Shown piece after piece: positions 1 to 7,442 of a stretch of 31,572 nucleotides of DNA. Position 1 is the first letter of the stretch. Every line of letters begins with the position of its first letter. The stretch is from NCBI GenBank assembly GCA_038230415.1, contig JBBRNH010000072.1, positions 1 through 31,572 of the forward strand, given 5' to 3'. Source of the stretch: JBBRNH01 sp038230415 (GTDB lineage: Bacteria > Bacteroidota > Bacteroidia > Cytophagales > Spirosomataceae). The position numbers and the translations under genes are program-made. The notes below the pieces were generated by a model, which saw nothing but the letters and a program-made list of their open reading frames with translations, ran no database searches and had not been told where the DNA came from.

Positions 1-1
1 A

Positions 2-637
2 CTTACAAGAAATTCAGCTCGATTTTTTATTGTCATTTTCATTTTTGTTGCATTAGCATTTATACCAATCAGCCTTTTGGTTGGTCAATACAAATGGACA
101 GGCTTTGGCCCTTTTGATTTTCAGGTAAATAGATTTTTACTATACTTTGTATTTTTTATTTTTGGTACCTGCATTGGTAGTGGTGATTGGGAAAATTACT
201 TTTTCATCAATAACAAATTCCTAAATAAACCTTGGCAATTTTGGTTAATCCTTTGCTTGTTTTCATATTTATTAGTTGAACTATTTACCTACAATGTTTG
301 GGATACAGTGAGAGCAGGAAAGTTAGGTGTAAATTTAGCATGGACATTTTTTGACTTACTGTTTGTTGCATCTTGTATTTCAAGTAGTTTCACTTTTCTT
401 GCTATTTTCAAGCAAAATATTAATAAGCATTATCACCTTTGGACAAACCTTTCAGCAAACGCTTTCGGTATTTATTTGATACACTATATTTTTATAACTT
501 GGTTGCAATTTGCACTTTTGAATATTTCATTACCAGTTTTTATAAAGTTTTTGATTGTATTTTTAGTTACACTTTTAGTCAGTTGGACAATAGTAAACTT
601 TGCAAGAAAATTTAAAATTTTAAATCAAATAATATGA
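2..637 (+). CDS. Acyltransferase 3 family membrane protein, C-terminal part (5' end outside window)
   Basis: The reading frame is open from base 2, so the gene enters from outside the window and only about the last 211 residues are visible. They are very hydrophobic, with about five to six membrane segments. The late stretch SANAFGIYLIHYIFITWL matches the typical 'YGIYLIHxxF' segment near the end of Acyl_transf_3 (OafA-like) integral membrane acyltransferases, which modify sugars or lipids with acyl groups. The substrate cannot be told. The frame is strongly AT-rich, like the next two genes and unlike the rest of the window. It is followed 30 bp later by the first attC-like palindrome, so I read it as the gene of one cassette. 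Family call moderate; specific function unknown. Confidence 0.7.
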   Translation, partial: LTRNSARFFIVIFIFVALAFIPISLLVGQYKWTGFGPFDFQVNRFLLYFVFFIFGTCIGSGDWENYFFINNKFLNKPWQFWLILCLFSYLLVELFTYNVWDTVRAGKLGVNLAWTFFDLLFVASCISSSFTFLAIFKQNINKHYHLWTNLSANAFGIYLIHYIFITWLQFALLNISLPVFIKFLIVFLVTLLVSWTIVNFARKFKILNQII

Positions 638-925
638 CACGGACTGATATGGAGTAGAACAACGAACCGCTAACATGGGGTTTTGCAAAATTGGGGCATG
701 ACGTTGTAATCTTCATCATTAGCAACATGGCAGCAGTTGTTCGGGCAGGATAAGCATCGGTGGGCTTTTGATTGTTATCTTGTACATTTGTTTTTCAATC
801 GGCAGCGGTACCGGGCGGACGGAATACTAATTCCCGTACTTCGGCAAGCCCTGTCCGTTGGCGGCTACTCTAAAAAAATACCCAACGACACTAAATTTGG
901 AAATTCTAACAAAAAACAAAATGAT
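638..925. other. Intergenic region holding the first attC-like palindrome
   Basis: No gene is supported here. The frame of the protease downstream is open back to about 737, but that stretch is palindrome sequence and gives no plausible protein start. Nearly all of the region is the repeat at 667-864 plus a short AT-rich leader before the protease ATG at 926. Confidence 0.6.
667..864. repeat. attC-like imperfect palindrome 1 (integron-cassette-type junction)
   Basis: The outer arms are CCGCTAAC (667-674) and GTTGGCGG (857-864), which pair over 8 positions with one wobble. Inside them a second arm pair, GGGGTTTTGCAAAATTGGGG (677-696) and its imperfect complement at 831-851, continues the fold. 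The order R''-L''-loop-L'-R' ending in a GTTRR-like core is that of an attC site, but the element is longer than the roughly 60-140 bp usual for attC. The left arm is nearly identical to that of the third copy at 3436. The loop contains TACATTTG (783-790), a TAnnTTTG promoter-type word shared with copy 2. Confidence 0.65.
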
Positions 926-2290
926 ATGAGAGTTAATTTACAAAAAAATCTGTTGTTCCTATTAATTTTATTTAGTTCAAATTTTTTATTTGGACAAGAC
1001 AATTCTACTAAAATTGGAAGTGGCTCAGGGTTTGCTTTGGCATCAAATGGTTATATCGCTACAAACAATCACGTTGTTTTCATTGGTAGCATTCCTTTTG
1101 AGTTTAATGGAAAAGCATATGAAATGCCATATAATAAAGAAGGCGATTTCTTTCAAATTACTCGAACAATTAATGGTGAGTCCATTAACTATCTTGCAAA
1201 ATTTGTAAAATCAGACAAAGGAAGTGATTTAGCTATTTTAAAAATAATTGACACCAAATTTAAAGGATTTGGAACATTGCCCTATGCAATCACAACTCAA
1301 ACTGTTCTTCAAGGGAGCGATGTTTTTGCAATGGGCTATCCTCGTACTGATATTCAAGGCAACGCAATAAAAGTTACAAAAGGAATCATCATTGCAACAG
1401 AAGGTGAAGGTGGCGATGCAAGTCATTACTCTATTTCAGCTTCAATAGACCATGGTAGTAGTGGTGGACCATTATTTAATGATGAAGGAAATATCATTGG
1501 AGTAACCGATGCAGGAATATCCATAGAAGATTCAAAAAAAACTGGCAGAGACGCAATCAGTACCTCTCAGTATTATGCCATTAAGATATTGAAATTGAAA
1601 CTTTTAACTGATTTATTGCCAGAGATTCAAACGCCTACTCAAAATCTAATTTCAAACAAATCATTTACAGACAAGGTAAAGGCTTTGAAGGATGATATAT
1701 TCATAGTGACCACATTCCTTTCCGAATCTTCTGTAAAAAAAATAAAAAGTGATATTGAGGAGTTTAAAAAGACAATTGTGGGTAATATAGAACAAAACAA
1801 AAATCAAGGACAGACGACATCATTCATCAACCCGAACAAAATGTTTTATCAAAAAGCTTGGCTGGGTCGTAAATTCATATTAGCAAATCAGTACATTTCA
1901 TATTGGGACACTAAAAATAAGTTAGAAGATAATAACGAAGCATCAAAATTATTATTAGAAGGTTCGAAGTCATTGACAACAGCAAAAATATTGACGTTCA
2001 CAGCACCAGTTGCCATTTTAGTTGGCTTTGGCTTATCAAGCTCACGGGATAACTCATACAACATAAACACGGGTACATATTCCAAAAGTATTCTACCAGA
2101 AGTTTTAGTTATTGGAGGTTTAGCTTCGTTTATAACTTCTTTTTTTTATATGTCATCGGCTAATAAAAAATACTTTAATGCTGTTTATAAATATAATTCA
2201 AGCAGAGGATTGGCAACAACTTTACCCAAAAGCCAATTTGAAGTAGGCTATTTGGGAGGCGACAAATTAGGGCTTAGACTTTCCTTTTGA
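926..2290 (+). CDS. Exported trypsin-like (S1/HtrA-type) serine protease with C-terminal membrane segments
   Basis: I chose the ATG at 926 because it is followed at once by a signal peptide (basic start, then LLFLLILFSSNFLFGQ) and because the in-frame DNA upstream is repeat. The product is 454 residues. The catalytic triad is visible: His49 in ATNNHVV, Asp101 in GSDLAILK and Ser179 in HGSSGGPLF, the GxSGGP box. The protease domain spans about residues 28-215. No PDZ domain is evident. The second half instead holds a charged helical stretch and two hydrophobic segments (around 360-385 and 395-420), suggesting membrane attachment. Codon use is AT-rich like its neighbours. It sits alone between two attC-like palindromes. 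A role in envelope protein quality control or cleavage of a specific target is inference. Confidence 0.85.
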   Translation: MRVNLQKNLLFLLILFSSNFLFGQDNSTKIGSGSGFALASNGYIATNNHVVFIGSIPFEFNGKAYEMPYNKEGDFFQITRTINGESINYLAKFVKSDKGSDLAILKIIDTKFKGFGTLPYAITTQTVLQGSDVFAMGYPRTDIQGNAIKVTKGIIIATEGEGGDASHYSISASIDHGSSGGPLFNDEGNIIGVTDAGISIEDSKKTGRDAISTSQYYAIKILKLKLLTDLLPEIQTPTQNLISNKSFTDKVKALKDDIFIVTTFLSESSVKKIKSDIEEFKKTIVGNIEQNKNQGQTTSFINPNKMFYQKAWLGRKFILANQYISYWDTKNKLEDNNEASKLLLEGSKSLTTAKILTFTAPVAILVGFGLSSSRDNSYNINTGTYSKSILPEVLVIGGLASFITSFFYMSSANKKYFNAVYKYNSSRGLATTLPKSQFEVGYLGGDKLGLRLSF

Positions 2291-2336
2291 CGTTTTCCAA
2301 GTAGGACAGACAATCTTCGGGCGACAAAAAGAGCAG

Positions 2337-2531
2337 CCGCCAACATGGGTTTGTGGCAAGTGGGGCGGACGGAAGTTATTGAACATTAGGAATTTTATTG
2401 TACATTTGTTTGGGCTTACGGAAACCTATTGAGCTTTTGTAAGTAATTGATTAACAGGTTTTTATATCGGCGGACGTTCGGGCAACGGAGTTTCAAATTC
2501 CCCACCTGCCACAAGCCCTTTTCGTTGGTAG
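2337..2531. repeat. attC-like imperfect palindrome 2 (best preserved copy)
   Basis: The outer arms are CCGCCAAC (2337-2344) and GTTGGTAG (2524-2531). The inner left arm GGGTTTGTGGCAAGTGGGG (2347-2365) pairs over all 19 positions with CCCCACCTGCCACAAGCCC (2500-2518): 17 Watson-Crick pairs and two positions that become G-U or A-C depending on the strand folded. The inner arms are offset by 2 bases on the left and 5 on the right, an asymmetry like that between the R and L boxes of attC sites. The ~134 nt between the arms contains CGGACGG words shared with the other copies. Confidence 0.7.
2379..2408 (+). promoter_or_regulatory. Bacteroidota-type promoter candidate inside palindrome 2
   Basis: TTG (2379-2381), a 19 bp spacer and TACATTTG (2401-2408) match the Bacteroidota housekeeping pattern TTTG-N19-TAnnTTTG. 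It points at the DUF5694 gene starting at 2564. The TACATTTG word recurs in palindrome 1, but there the -33 element is poor. Confidence 0.4.
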
Positions 2532-2563
2532 CTATTTTACAGACAGCATAATAAAATCGAAAT

Positions 2564-3430
2564 ATGACATTATTCAAAACCTACCTATTAATAATTAGTT
2601 TATTATTGACTTCGATTATTTCAAATTCGCAAAATATAAAAGACCCTGATGAGTTTTTAATTCCGAATGGCAAAGACAGTTTGCCAAAAATATTTCTCTT
2701 AGCATCTTTTCATTTTGCATATCCAAACTTGGATGCAAACAAAGTCGACAAGTCAAAACAAGTTGATATTCTGTCTGAACAGAAACAGAAAGAGTTACAA
2801 AAACTGTTGAACTATATTGCTCTATTCAAACCGACTAAAATTTGCATTGAAGCACCAATAAAGTACAAGGCAATGGAGAAATATAGAATGTACAAAACAG
2901 GAAAACAAGATTTGGGACGGGATGAAGTGCAACAAATAGCATTTAGACTAATGGACAAGTTCAAGTTGGATACAGTTTATAGTGTTGATGCAAGTACAAT
3001 TGCTGATGACTTAACCGAAACAAAAGATTCAAGTGTGATTAAACCATATATTGACGAAATATTTAAAGATTATTCGTTTAAAGCTAATTCAAATTATACA
3101 AGGTGGGCTGAATATGAGGCAGAACAAAATACTAAAGTGACAATTTTTGAGTATTTCAAATATTTCAATTCACAAAAAAGATTTTTACGAGATTACGGAA
3201 GCTATTTATTAGGTGATTTTAAAAATGGTAAATATAATGGTGCAGACGCTTTAGCAACCTATTGGTATAACAGAAACTTAAGGATATTCAGAAATATTCA
3301 AAGAATAACAACTTCACCGAATGACAGAATTTTAGTTTTATTTGGTGCAGGACATATTTCTATATTCGACCAACTTTTGAAATGCACACCCGAATACAAC
3401 TACATAAAATTTAACGACTTAAAGAAATAA
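2564..3430 (+). CDS. DUF5694 family exported protein (TraB/GumN-like fold suspected)
   Basis: The product is 288 residues with a signal peptide (LLIISLLLTSIISNSQ). After it come 'PKIFLLASFHFAYP' (residues 41-54), 'PTKICIEAP', and near the C-terminus 'ILVLFGAGHISIF' (about 256-268). These are the conserved blocks of the DUF5694 family, whose paired SFHF and GAGH histidine motifs resemble TraB/ChaN/GumN-type putative metalloproteins. The biochemical function of the family is not established. The gene is AT-rich and alone between palindromes 2 and 3, so it looks like a one-gene cassette. The ATG at 2564 follows a short A-rich leader with no clear Shine-Dalgarno sequence. Confidence 0.75.
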   Translation: MTLFKTYLLIISLLLTSIISNSQNIKDPDEFLIPNGKDSLPKIFLLASFHFAYPNLDANKVDKSKQVDILSEQKQKELQKLLNYIALFKPTKICIEAPIKYKAMEKYRMYKTGKQDLGRDEVQQIAFRLMDKFKLDTVYSVDASTIADDLTETKDSSVIKPYIDEIFKDYSFKANSNYTRWAEYEAEQNTKVTIFEYFKYFNSQKRFLRDYGSYLLGDFKNGKYNGADALATYWYNRNLRIFRNIQRITTSPNDRILVLFGAGHISIFDQLLKCTPEYNYIKFNDLKK

Positions 3431-3435
3431 AACTA

Positions 3436-3613
3436 CGCCCAACATGGGGTTTTGCAATGTTGGAGCATGATGTTGTAATCTTCGGCTACAGTTGGCTGTA
3501 AACTTCAGTTCCGGCGGACGTTTTTCAATTCGGCTTTTAATCTTCAACGTCAGTTTTTCAATCGGCTTCGGTTACGGGTTAACGAATATCGAATTCCCTG
3601 CCATCGTCAAGCT
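3436..3613. repeat. attC-like palindrome 3, right end lost at the island/chromosome junction
   Basis: The left arm CGCCCAAC (3436-3443) and the following 'ATGGGGTTTTGCAATGTTGG' almost copy palindrome 1. The loop word TTTTTCAATCGGC is also shared. The right side is recognisable up to about 3613 (TTCCCTGCCATCGTCAAGC, compare the 'CGGCAAGC' of copy 1), but the terminal 'CCCTGTCCGTTGGC' part is missing. From 3614 the sequence reads as hicA. This is the point where AT-rich DNA gives way to GC-rich chromosomal DNA. Confidence 0.6.
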
Positions 3614-3754
3614 ATGCCCGGCAAAGGCAGTCACCGAAACTTTGTACATTCCGATGTCGTTCGCCCGGTAACGCTGCCTGGGAAACCGGGCGACGACGCA
3701 AAGCCGTACCAAGAAAAAGCCGTAAAAACTGCGATCACTGACGCAAAATCATGA
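3614..3754 (+). pseudogene. hicA: hicA toxin remnant, 5' end truncated at the island junction
   Basis: The frame from 3614 gives 46 residues starting MPGKGSHRNFVH and containing 'VTLPGKPGDDAKPYQEKAV'. These are the second half of a HicA mRNA interferase, including the GSHRNF block with its catalytic histidine. A normal HicA is about 60-80 residues and starts with a helix ending in a 'GW' motif. That part is absent, and upstream in-frame sequence belongs to palindrome 3. The stop codon TGA (3752-3754) overlaps the ATG of hicB, which preserves the original hicAB operon junction. I therefore read it as a toxin gene cut by arrival or rearrangement of the cassette island. A shortened product starting at the internal ATG is possible but unlikely to be active. 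Confidence 0.7.
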
Positions 3755-3978
3755 GAAAATCAGCCCGATACGCCAAAATCATTACCCGGTCTGGCGACGA
3801 TAGCTGCTATGTTGTCACCTATCCGGGCTTGCTTTGTGGTGGCTGTAATGGCGACGACGAGCAACGCGTTTTTGCAGAATCAGTCGTGATTGTGGATGAA
3901 ACCATCGCACTGTACCGAGCCGATGGCAAGCCGCTCCCTCCGCCAACTAACGCCCTTGCGTTGGCAATAGCCTACTGA
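3751..3978 (+). CDS. hicB: HicB-type antitoxin (orphaned)
   Basis: The product is 75 residues. The body 'CYVVTYPGLL', 'GGCNGDDEQRVFAESVVIVD' and 'IALYRADGKPLPPP' follows the HicB partial RNase H-like fold, with its characteristic ending 'DGKPLPPP'. In a working system HicB binds and neutralises HicA and often represses its own operon. No separate DNA-binding domain is visible after residue 65. The gene overlaps the hicA remnant by four bases (ATGA). With the toxin truncated, the antitoxin is probably an orphan. Its GC-rich codons match the chromosome, so it belongs to the old locus, not to the AT-rich island. Confidence 0.7.
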   Translation: MRKSARYAKIITRSGDDSCYVVTYPGLLCGGCNGDDEQRVFAESVVIVDETIALYRADGKPLPPPTNALALAIAY

Positions 3979-4004
3979 AATCGGTGATTTAATCGCCAAC
4001 ATTC

Positions 4005-4571
4005 ATGAAAAACTTATTGACACCGGGGCTGATGATGCTCCTGTTTTTTGCCTGCGACAACCCCGCCGAGACCAATCAACCCAACGTTTATTTTGATGTG
4101 GCCGGGTATGTGAAAACCCAGATTACGGCCCTGAAACGCCAAAACCCAACCGTTGAGAAGCAGACCCGCATTAAGGAGAAATCCCAAAATCAGACGGTGA
4201 AAAACGTTGACTGGAACCGTGAATTAGAACTCTTCACCCAGGCCGACATCAACAAACCAGCCTTTCGCAACAGCTACGATGTGGCCCGCCCCGACGCGCT
4301 GACGTACCGATACACCCTGAAACCGACCGAAGAAAAACTCACCGTGCGCTCACTGACGGTGCAGATAGACGCGCAAACCCGGCAGCCCCGGCTGATCGAA
4401 GCCGTGCTGAGAACCCAGAATCTGCTGTATGAGTCAGAGCGGAAACTAACGCTTGAAAGCGGCCCTGGTGCAGGCGCAGGTTGGCGGGTGAAGCAGTACA
4501 AACTGACTGGTTTTCAGCAACTAACGTACTTCGGCAAGAACGATTTTTTTGTCCAAGGCCGGGTTCAATAA
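4005..4571 (+). CDS. Putative lipoprotein of unknown function
   Basis: The product is 188 residues. The N-terminus MKNLLTPGLMMLLFFACDNP has a short hydrophobic core and a lipobox-like FFA-C with the modifiable cysteine at 17, so an envelope lipoprotein is likely. The remainder, with phrases such as 'YFDVAGYVKTQITAL' and 'NRELELFTQADINKPAF', is a soluble domain I do not assign. Similar small lipoproteins with this layout occur across Cytophagales, but no function is known to me. It converges on the TPM gene and their 3' ends overlap by 7 bp (4565-4571). Confidence 0.75.
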   Translation: MKNLLTPGLMMLLFFACDNPAETNQPNVYFDVAGYVKTQITALKRQNPTVEKQTRIKEKSQNQTVKNVDWNRELELFTQADINKPAFRNSYDVARPDALTYRYTLKPTEEKLTVRSLTVQIDAQTRQPRLIEAVLRTQNLLYESERKLTLESGPGAGAGWRVKQYKLTGFQQLTYFGKNDFFVQGRVQ

Positions 4572-5419
4572 TCGCCCCCGGCACCGCCCCCGCCACCACT
4601 GCCCCCGCCGAAGCCACCAAATCCTCCGCCCCCGCCGAAGCCGCCACCCCCGCCACCAAAGCCGCCTGATGAACTGCCCCAGCCCGAAAACGTAGTCGGC
4701 AAAAAGACCGGCATAAAACCACCGCCACCCCGATTGCTGCGATTGCCCCCGCCCCGGTTGTTGCGGCTGATGAAGAAGAAAACGATCAGGATAATCAGAA
4801 AGATTACGATAATACTCACCCCGCCCCCACCGTCTCCGGTGCTGGCCGATGGTTCGGATTTGTATTCGCCCTGAGCGCGTTTGATAATTTCGGTGGTGGC
4901 CGCGTCTAAACCCTCGTAGTACTGTTCCTGCTTGAAGGCCGGGCGCAGGATTTCGGTGATAATGCGGTTGGCGATGGCATCCGGCACGGCCCCTTCTAAG
5001 CCGTAGCCGGTTGAGATGTAGATTTTACGATCCTGCACGGCCCAGGCCAGCACCAGGCCGTTGTTTTTCTCTTTTTGCCCCACGCCCCACTGCCGCAGTA
5101 CCTGAAACGCAAAATCACCGATGGGGTAGGGTTCGGTGGTTTTCACGATCACCACCGCAATTTGATTGGATGTCGAGTCATTGTAAGCCCGGAGTTTCTG
5201 TTCGAGGGCTTCGCGTTGCTGTGGTTGCAGAATCCCGACAAAATCATTCACCAAGCGGGGCGGGTTGGGCCGGGCCGGAATCGGGTTCTCTGCGGTTGTT
5301 TGGGCGCGGGCAACGGTTGTCAGCAACAGCAAGGCAACAACCAGACACGTTTGGCAAAAGGCCAATGCCCGCTCTGTGAGCGAATTAAATTTATCAGAAA
5401 GTGAATGGGGTTGATTCAC
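4565..5419 (-). CDS. TPM-domain (YgcG-like) membrane protein with Gly-rich tail
   Basis: The domain order is a signal sequence (CLVVALLLLTTVARA, cleavage near residue 39), a TPM domain over about residues 54-180 ('VNDFVGILQPQQREAL', 'NGLVLAWAVQDRKIYI', 'STGYGLEGAVPDA'), one membrane segment (SIIVIFLIILIVFFFI), then a low-complexity glycine tail ending GGAGGDY. TPM proteins of the YgcG type typically end this way and often accompany LemA. The start is uncertain. The frame is open to a TTG at 5506 but that lies inside an inverted repeat and no in-frame ATG exists. I chose the GTG at 5419; a TTG at 5365 just before the signal core is the alternative. It is the last gene of the LemA-TPM-TPM run. 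The biochemical role of TPM domains (phosphatase, chaperone or repair in different members) is unsettled. Confidence 0.8.
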   Translation of the reverse strand: MNQPHSLSDKFNSLTERALAFCQTCLVVALLLLTTVARAQTTAENPIPARPNPPRLVNDFVGILQPQQREALEQKLRAYNDSTSNQIAVVIVKTTEPYPIGDFAFQVLRQWGVGQKEKNNGLVLAWAVQDRKIYISTGYGLEGAVPDAIANRIITEILRPAFKQEQYYEGLDAATTEIIKRAQGEYKSEPSASTGDGGGGVSIIVIFLIILIVFFFISRNNRGGGNRSNRGGGGFMPVFLPTTFSGWGSSSGGFGGGGGGFGGGGGFGGFGGGSGGGGGAGGDY

Positions 5420-5436
5420 GGCGAGGGACGGATTTA

Positions 5437-5526
5437 GTAACGCGGACGGTTGGCCGTTGCCATTATACTCTGTAAGCAATTTGGTTTTTGCTGACTGCAA
5501 TGGCAACGGCCAACCGTCCGCGTTAC
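5437..5526. repeat. Perfect 28 bp inverted repeat with 34 nt loop
   Basis: Arms at 5437-5464 and 5499-5526 are exact reverse complements; the core reads GGACGGTTGGCCGTTGCC. The right arm covers the stop codon of the upstream TPM gene (5523-5525), and the left arm lies just ahead of the next one. No T-run follows either side. It could be a REP-like intergenic repeat or an RNA stability or processing hairpin within the operon. Confidence 0.75.
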
Positions 5527-5945
5527 TCGAATGAAATGGTATCGGGCAGTTCGTTTTTATCGTCGGCGGCCCGCGGAAAGTATTGTTTAAGTTGCTCCCC
5601 GGCGCGTTCGATGCCCTGGCACAGTCCTTCCACTACGTTTCCCGCCGAAAAATGCTGCCGCAACAGGTCTTTAGTACTTTCCCAAAAGTCATCCGGCACG
5701 GCAGCATCAATCCCGGTGTCACCAACGATGGCAAACTTACGGTCGGTTGGGGCAACGTAAAACAAGACCCCGTTATGGTCGGCGGTTTGGCGCATACCGA
5801 GTTTCTCAAAGACCACAAACGCCCGCGCCACGGGGTTGCCGTCGGGGCAGGTGGCTTCGATATGCACCCGAATCTCACCCGATGTGGCAAGTTCGGCCCG
5901 CCCGATGGCGGTAATGATGCGCTGCTGATCTTCTGGGGAGAACAT
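5523..5945 (-). CDS. TPM-domain protein, cytoplasmic-type
   Basis: The product is 140 residues, starting at the ATG at 5945 (MFSPEDQQRIITAIGRAE). The frame is open 26 codons further, but that stretch has no family-like sequence and overlaps a repeat-like intergenic phrase. The protein is a single TPM domain: 'TSGEIRVHIEATC', 'HNGVLFYVAPTDRKFAIVGD', 'GIDAAVPDDFW', 'GLCQGIERAGEQL'. It has no signal peptide or membrane span, unlike its downstream partner. It lies between lemA and the YgcG-like gene on the same strand, a common LemA-TPM-TPM arrangement. Its stop codon falls in the right arm of the 28 bp inverted repeat. Membrane-associated action with LemA is inference from context. Confidence 0.85.
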   Translation of the reverse strand: MFSPEDQQRIITAIGRAELATSGEIRVHIEATCPDGNPVARAFVVFEKLGMRQTADHNGVLFYVAPTDRKFAIVGDTGIDAAVPDDFWESTKDLLRQHFSAGNVVEGLCQGIERAGEQLKQYFPRAADDKNELPDTISFE

Positions 5946-6062
5946 GGTTTTCTGTTTACGGTATTTGGTTTTCGGGGCTTCGCGGTGCGTACAGGTGGGT
6001 TCATTTAAACCGGAATTACGCACTTGTGAAACTCCGAAAACCGTAATCCGAATACCGTAAAC

Positions 6063-6647
6063 CTATTTAAATTCAACCGTTGGCGCGTTCTGAGCGGCTG
6101 CCGATGCCTCGAAGAATCCTTTCACGGCAAAACCGAATATCCCGGCAAAAATGCTGTTGGGGAACGACCGTACCGATACGTTGTAGCCCTTTACGGCCCC
6201 GTTAAAATCATTCCGGGCCACGCTGATCCGGTTCTCGGTGCCTTCTAACTGCGCCTGTAAATCAGAAAAATTCTGCGTTGCCTTCAGTTGCGGGTAGTTT
6301 TCGGCAACGGCCAACAGCCTTGACAATGAACCACTTAACTGATCTTGTGCAGCCTGGAATTTCTTGATGTTTTCGGGCGTGAGCTGATCGGCGTTGAGGT
6401 TGATACCCGTAGCGTTGGCGCGGGCCTGAATCACGGCCTGCAACGTGCTTTTCTCGAAGTTGGCCGCGCCCTGCACCGTTCTGACGAGGTTCGGGATCAG
6501 ATCGGCCCGGCGTTGATACTGGGTTTGTACCTGCGCCCATTTTTCGCCTACGTTGGCATCGGTCTGCACCAGACCATTGTATGAACTGCATCCGTACATC
6601 CCCAGCAGGGCCAGCACAACAACAACGATAATGAGGGTTCGTGACAT
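6063..6647 (-). CDS. lemA: LemA family protein
   Basis: The product is 194 residues, the normal LemA length. The N-terminal segment TLIIVVVVLALLGMYGC is a membrane anchor or lipoprotein-like signal. It is followed by the family signature 'YNGLVQTDANVGEKWAQV' and 'YQRRADLIPNLVRTVQG', then helical repeats with 'YPQLKATQNFSDLQAQLEGTENRI' near 120-145, split here by known family spacing. The C-terminal part ends FEASAAAQNAPTVEFK. LemA proteins are helical envelope proteins of unclear function that usually neighbour TPM-domain genes, as here. It is the first gene of the three-gene run, and the 159 bp upstream, free of genes, probably holds its promoter. Confidence 0.9.
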   Translation of the reverse strand: MSRTLIIVVVVLALLGMYGCSSYNGLVQTDANVGEKWAQVQTQYQRRADLIPNLVRTVQGAANFEKSTLQAVIQARANATGINLNADQLTPENIKKFQAAQDQLSGSLSRLLAVAENYPQLKATQNFSDLQAQLEGTENRISVARNDFNGAVKGYNVSVRSFPNSIFAGIFGFAVKGFFEASAAAQNAPTVEFK

Positions 6648-6806
6648 GATTGTGTATGAAAAATTAGGAGTTGATTGATTTACCCGACAAAGTTGTTGAA
6701 ACGTTCTGATTTCTACACAAAAACTTACACCACCGGCCCAACGGTGGCTATACCGGATTGCCGGATTGATGGACGGTGGCGGGCAGCGGGGTAACAGAAC
6801 CGGGGG

Positions 6807-7442
6807 CTACGGCAGCAGTTTGATGATGAAATTCTTGAGCGGATTCTTCTTGATAATCGTCACCAACCGGCCCTGCTCATAGTGGTATTCATCCTCGCGC
6901 CCATCGCGCTGGGCGCGGTAGGTGCCGGGCGTTTTGCCCGGTGAAAGCGCGAAATAGTCTCCGAAGTATTCAGCAAACGCAGTGGGCTGTCCGGTGGGTT
7001 CGGCAAAGTACAGGTTGGTTACGGCAACCGTGATGGGCGCAGTTTGGGTGGCCCGGTAGCTGTGCTTGTACTGCTCAGCCACGATCTCGTAATGGTCTCT
7101 TTTCCACTCCGCGCTCGACGAAAAATCCCCCCGGTTGGTGTGGTTTTCAACGGTCGAAACCATCAACTGCCCCCGCCGAAAAACGTTGACGACTTTGTAA
7201 TAAATCTTGAGCTTATAGACTAAGAAATTAACCTTCACATCGCTGATAAGGGTGTAGGTTATGGTTTCGTTGGCTTGTGGTTGCCGCATGGCCGTCATCA
7301 TACCAACCCGAACCCCGGCAACCTCAATGGCATACCGGCGCGTGTCAACGGGACTGTTTGCGGTTGTAACAGCCTGACTGTGAGCGAAAATCGGCAAAAT
7401 CAACAGACCAACCACCGCCAAACCAAAGAGCCTTCTGTTCAT
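6807..7442 (-). CDS. Exported DUF6134/DUF3108-like protein
   Basis: The product is 211 residues with a signal peptide (FGLAVVGLLILPIFAHSQA). The mature part is beta-rich: 'RRYAIEVAGVRVGMMTA', 'YTLISDVKVNFLVYKLKIYY' and 'VENHTNRGDFSSSAEWKRDHY', ending 'GRLVTIIKKNPLKNFII'. This pattern of an intermembrane beta protein with 'NHTNRGD..SSAEW' resembles DUF6134, related to DUF3108. The function is unknown. The ATG (7440-7442) overlaps the stop of the 4Fe-4S gene (7439-7441) as ATGA, so the two are translationally coupled and probably act together in the envelope. Family assignment is from memory and moderate. Confidence 0.65.
   Translation of the reverse strand: MNRRLFGLAVVGLLILPIFAHSQAVTTANSPVDTRRYAIEVAGVRVGMMTAMRQPQANETITYTLISDVKVNFLVYKLKIYYKVVNVFRRGQLMVSTVENHTNRGDFSSSAEWKRDHYEIVAEQYKHSYRATQTAPITVAVTNLYFAEPTGQPTAFAEYFGDYFALSPGKTPGTYRAQRDGREDEYHYEQGRLVTIIKKNPLKNFIIKLLP

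Larger units (their letters stand above)
2291..2563. other. Intergenic region holding the second attC-like palindrome
   Basis: No coding sequence is supported. The region is made of the palindrome at 2337-2531 and short AT-rich flanks before the ATG at 2564. Confidence 0.6.

Noticed and set aside
737..925. N-terminal extension of the protease reading frame
   Set aside because: It translates the attC-like palindrome; a clean signal peptide starts at the ATG at 926.
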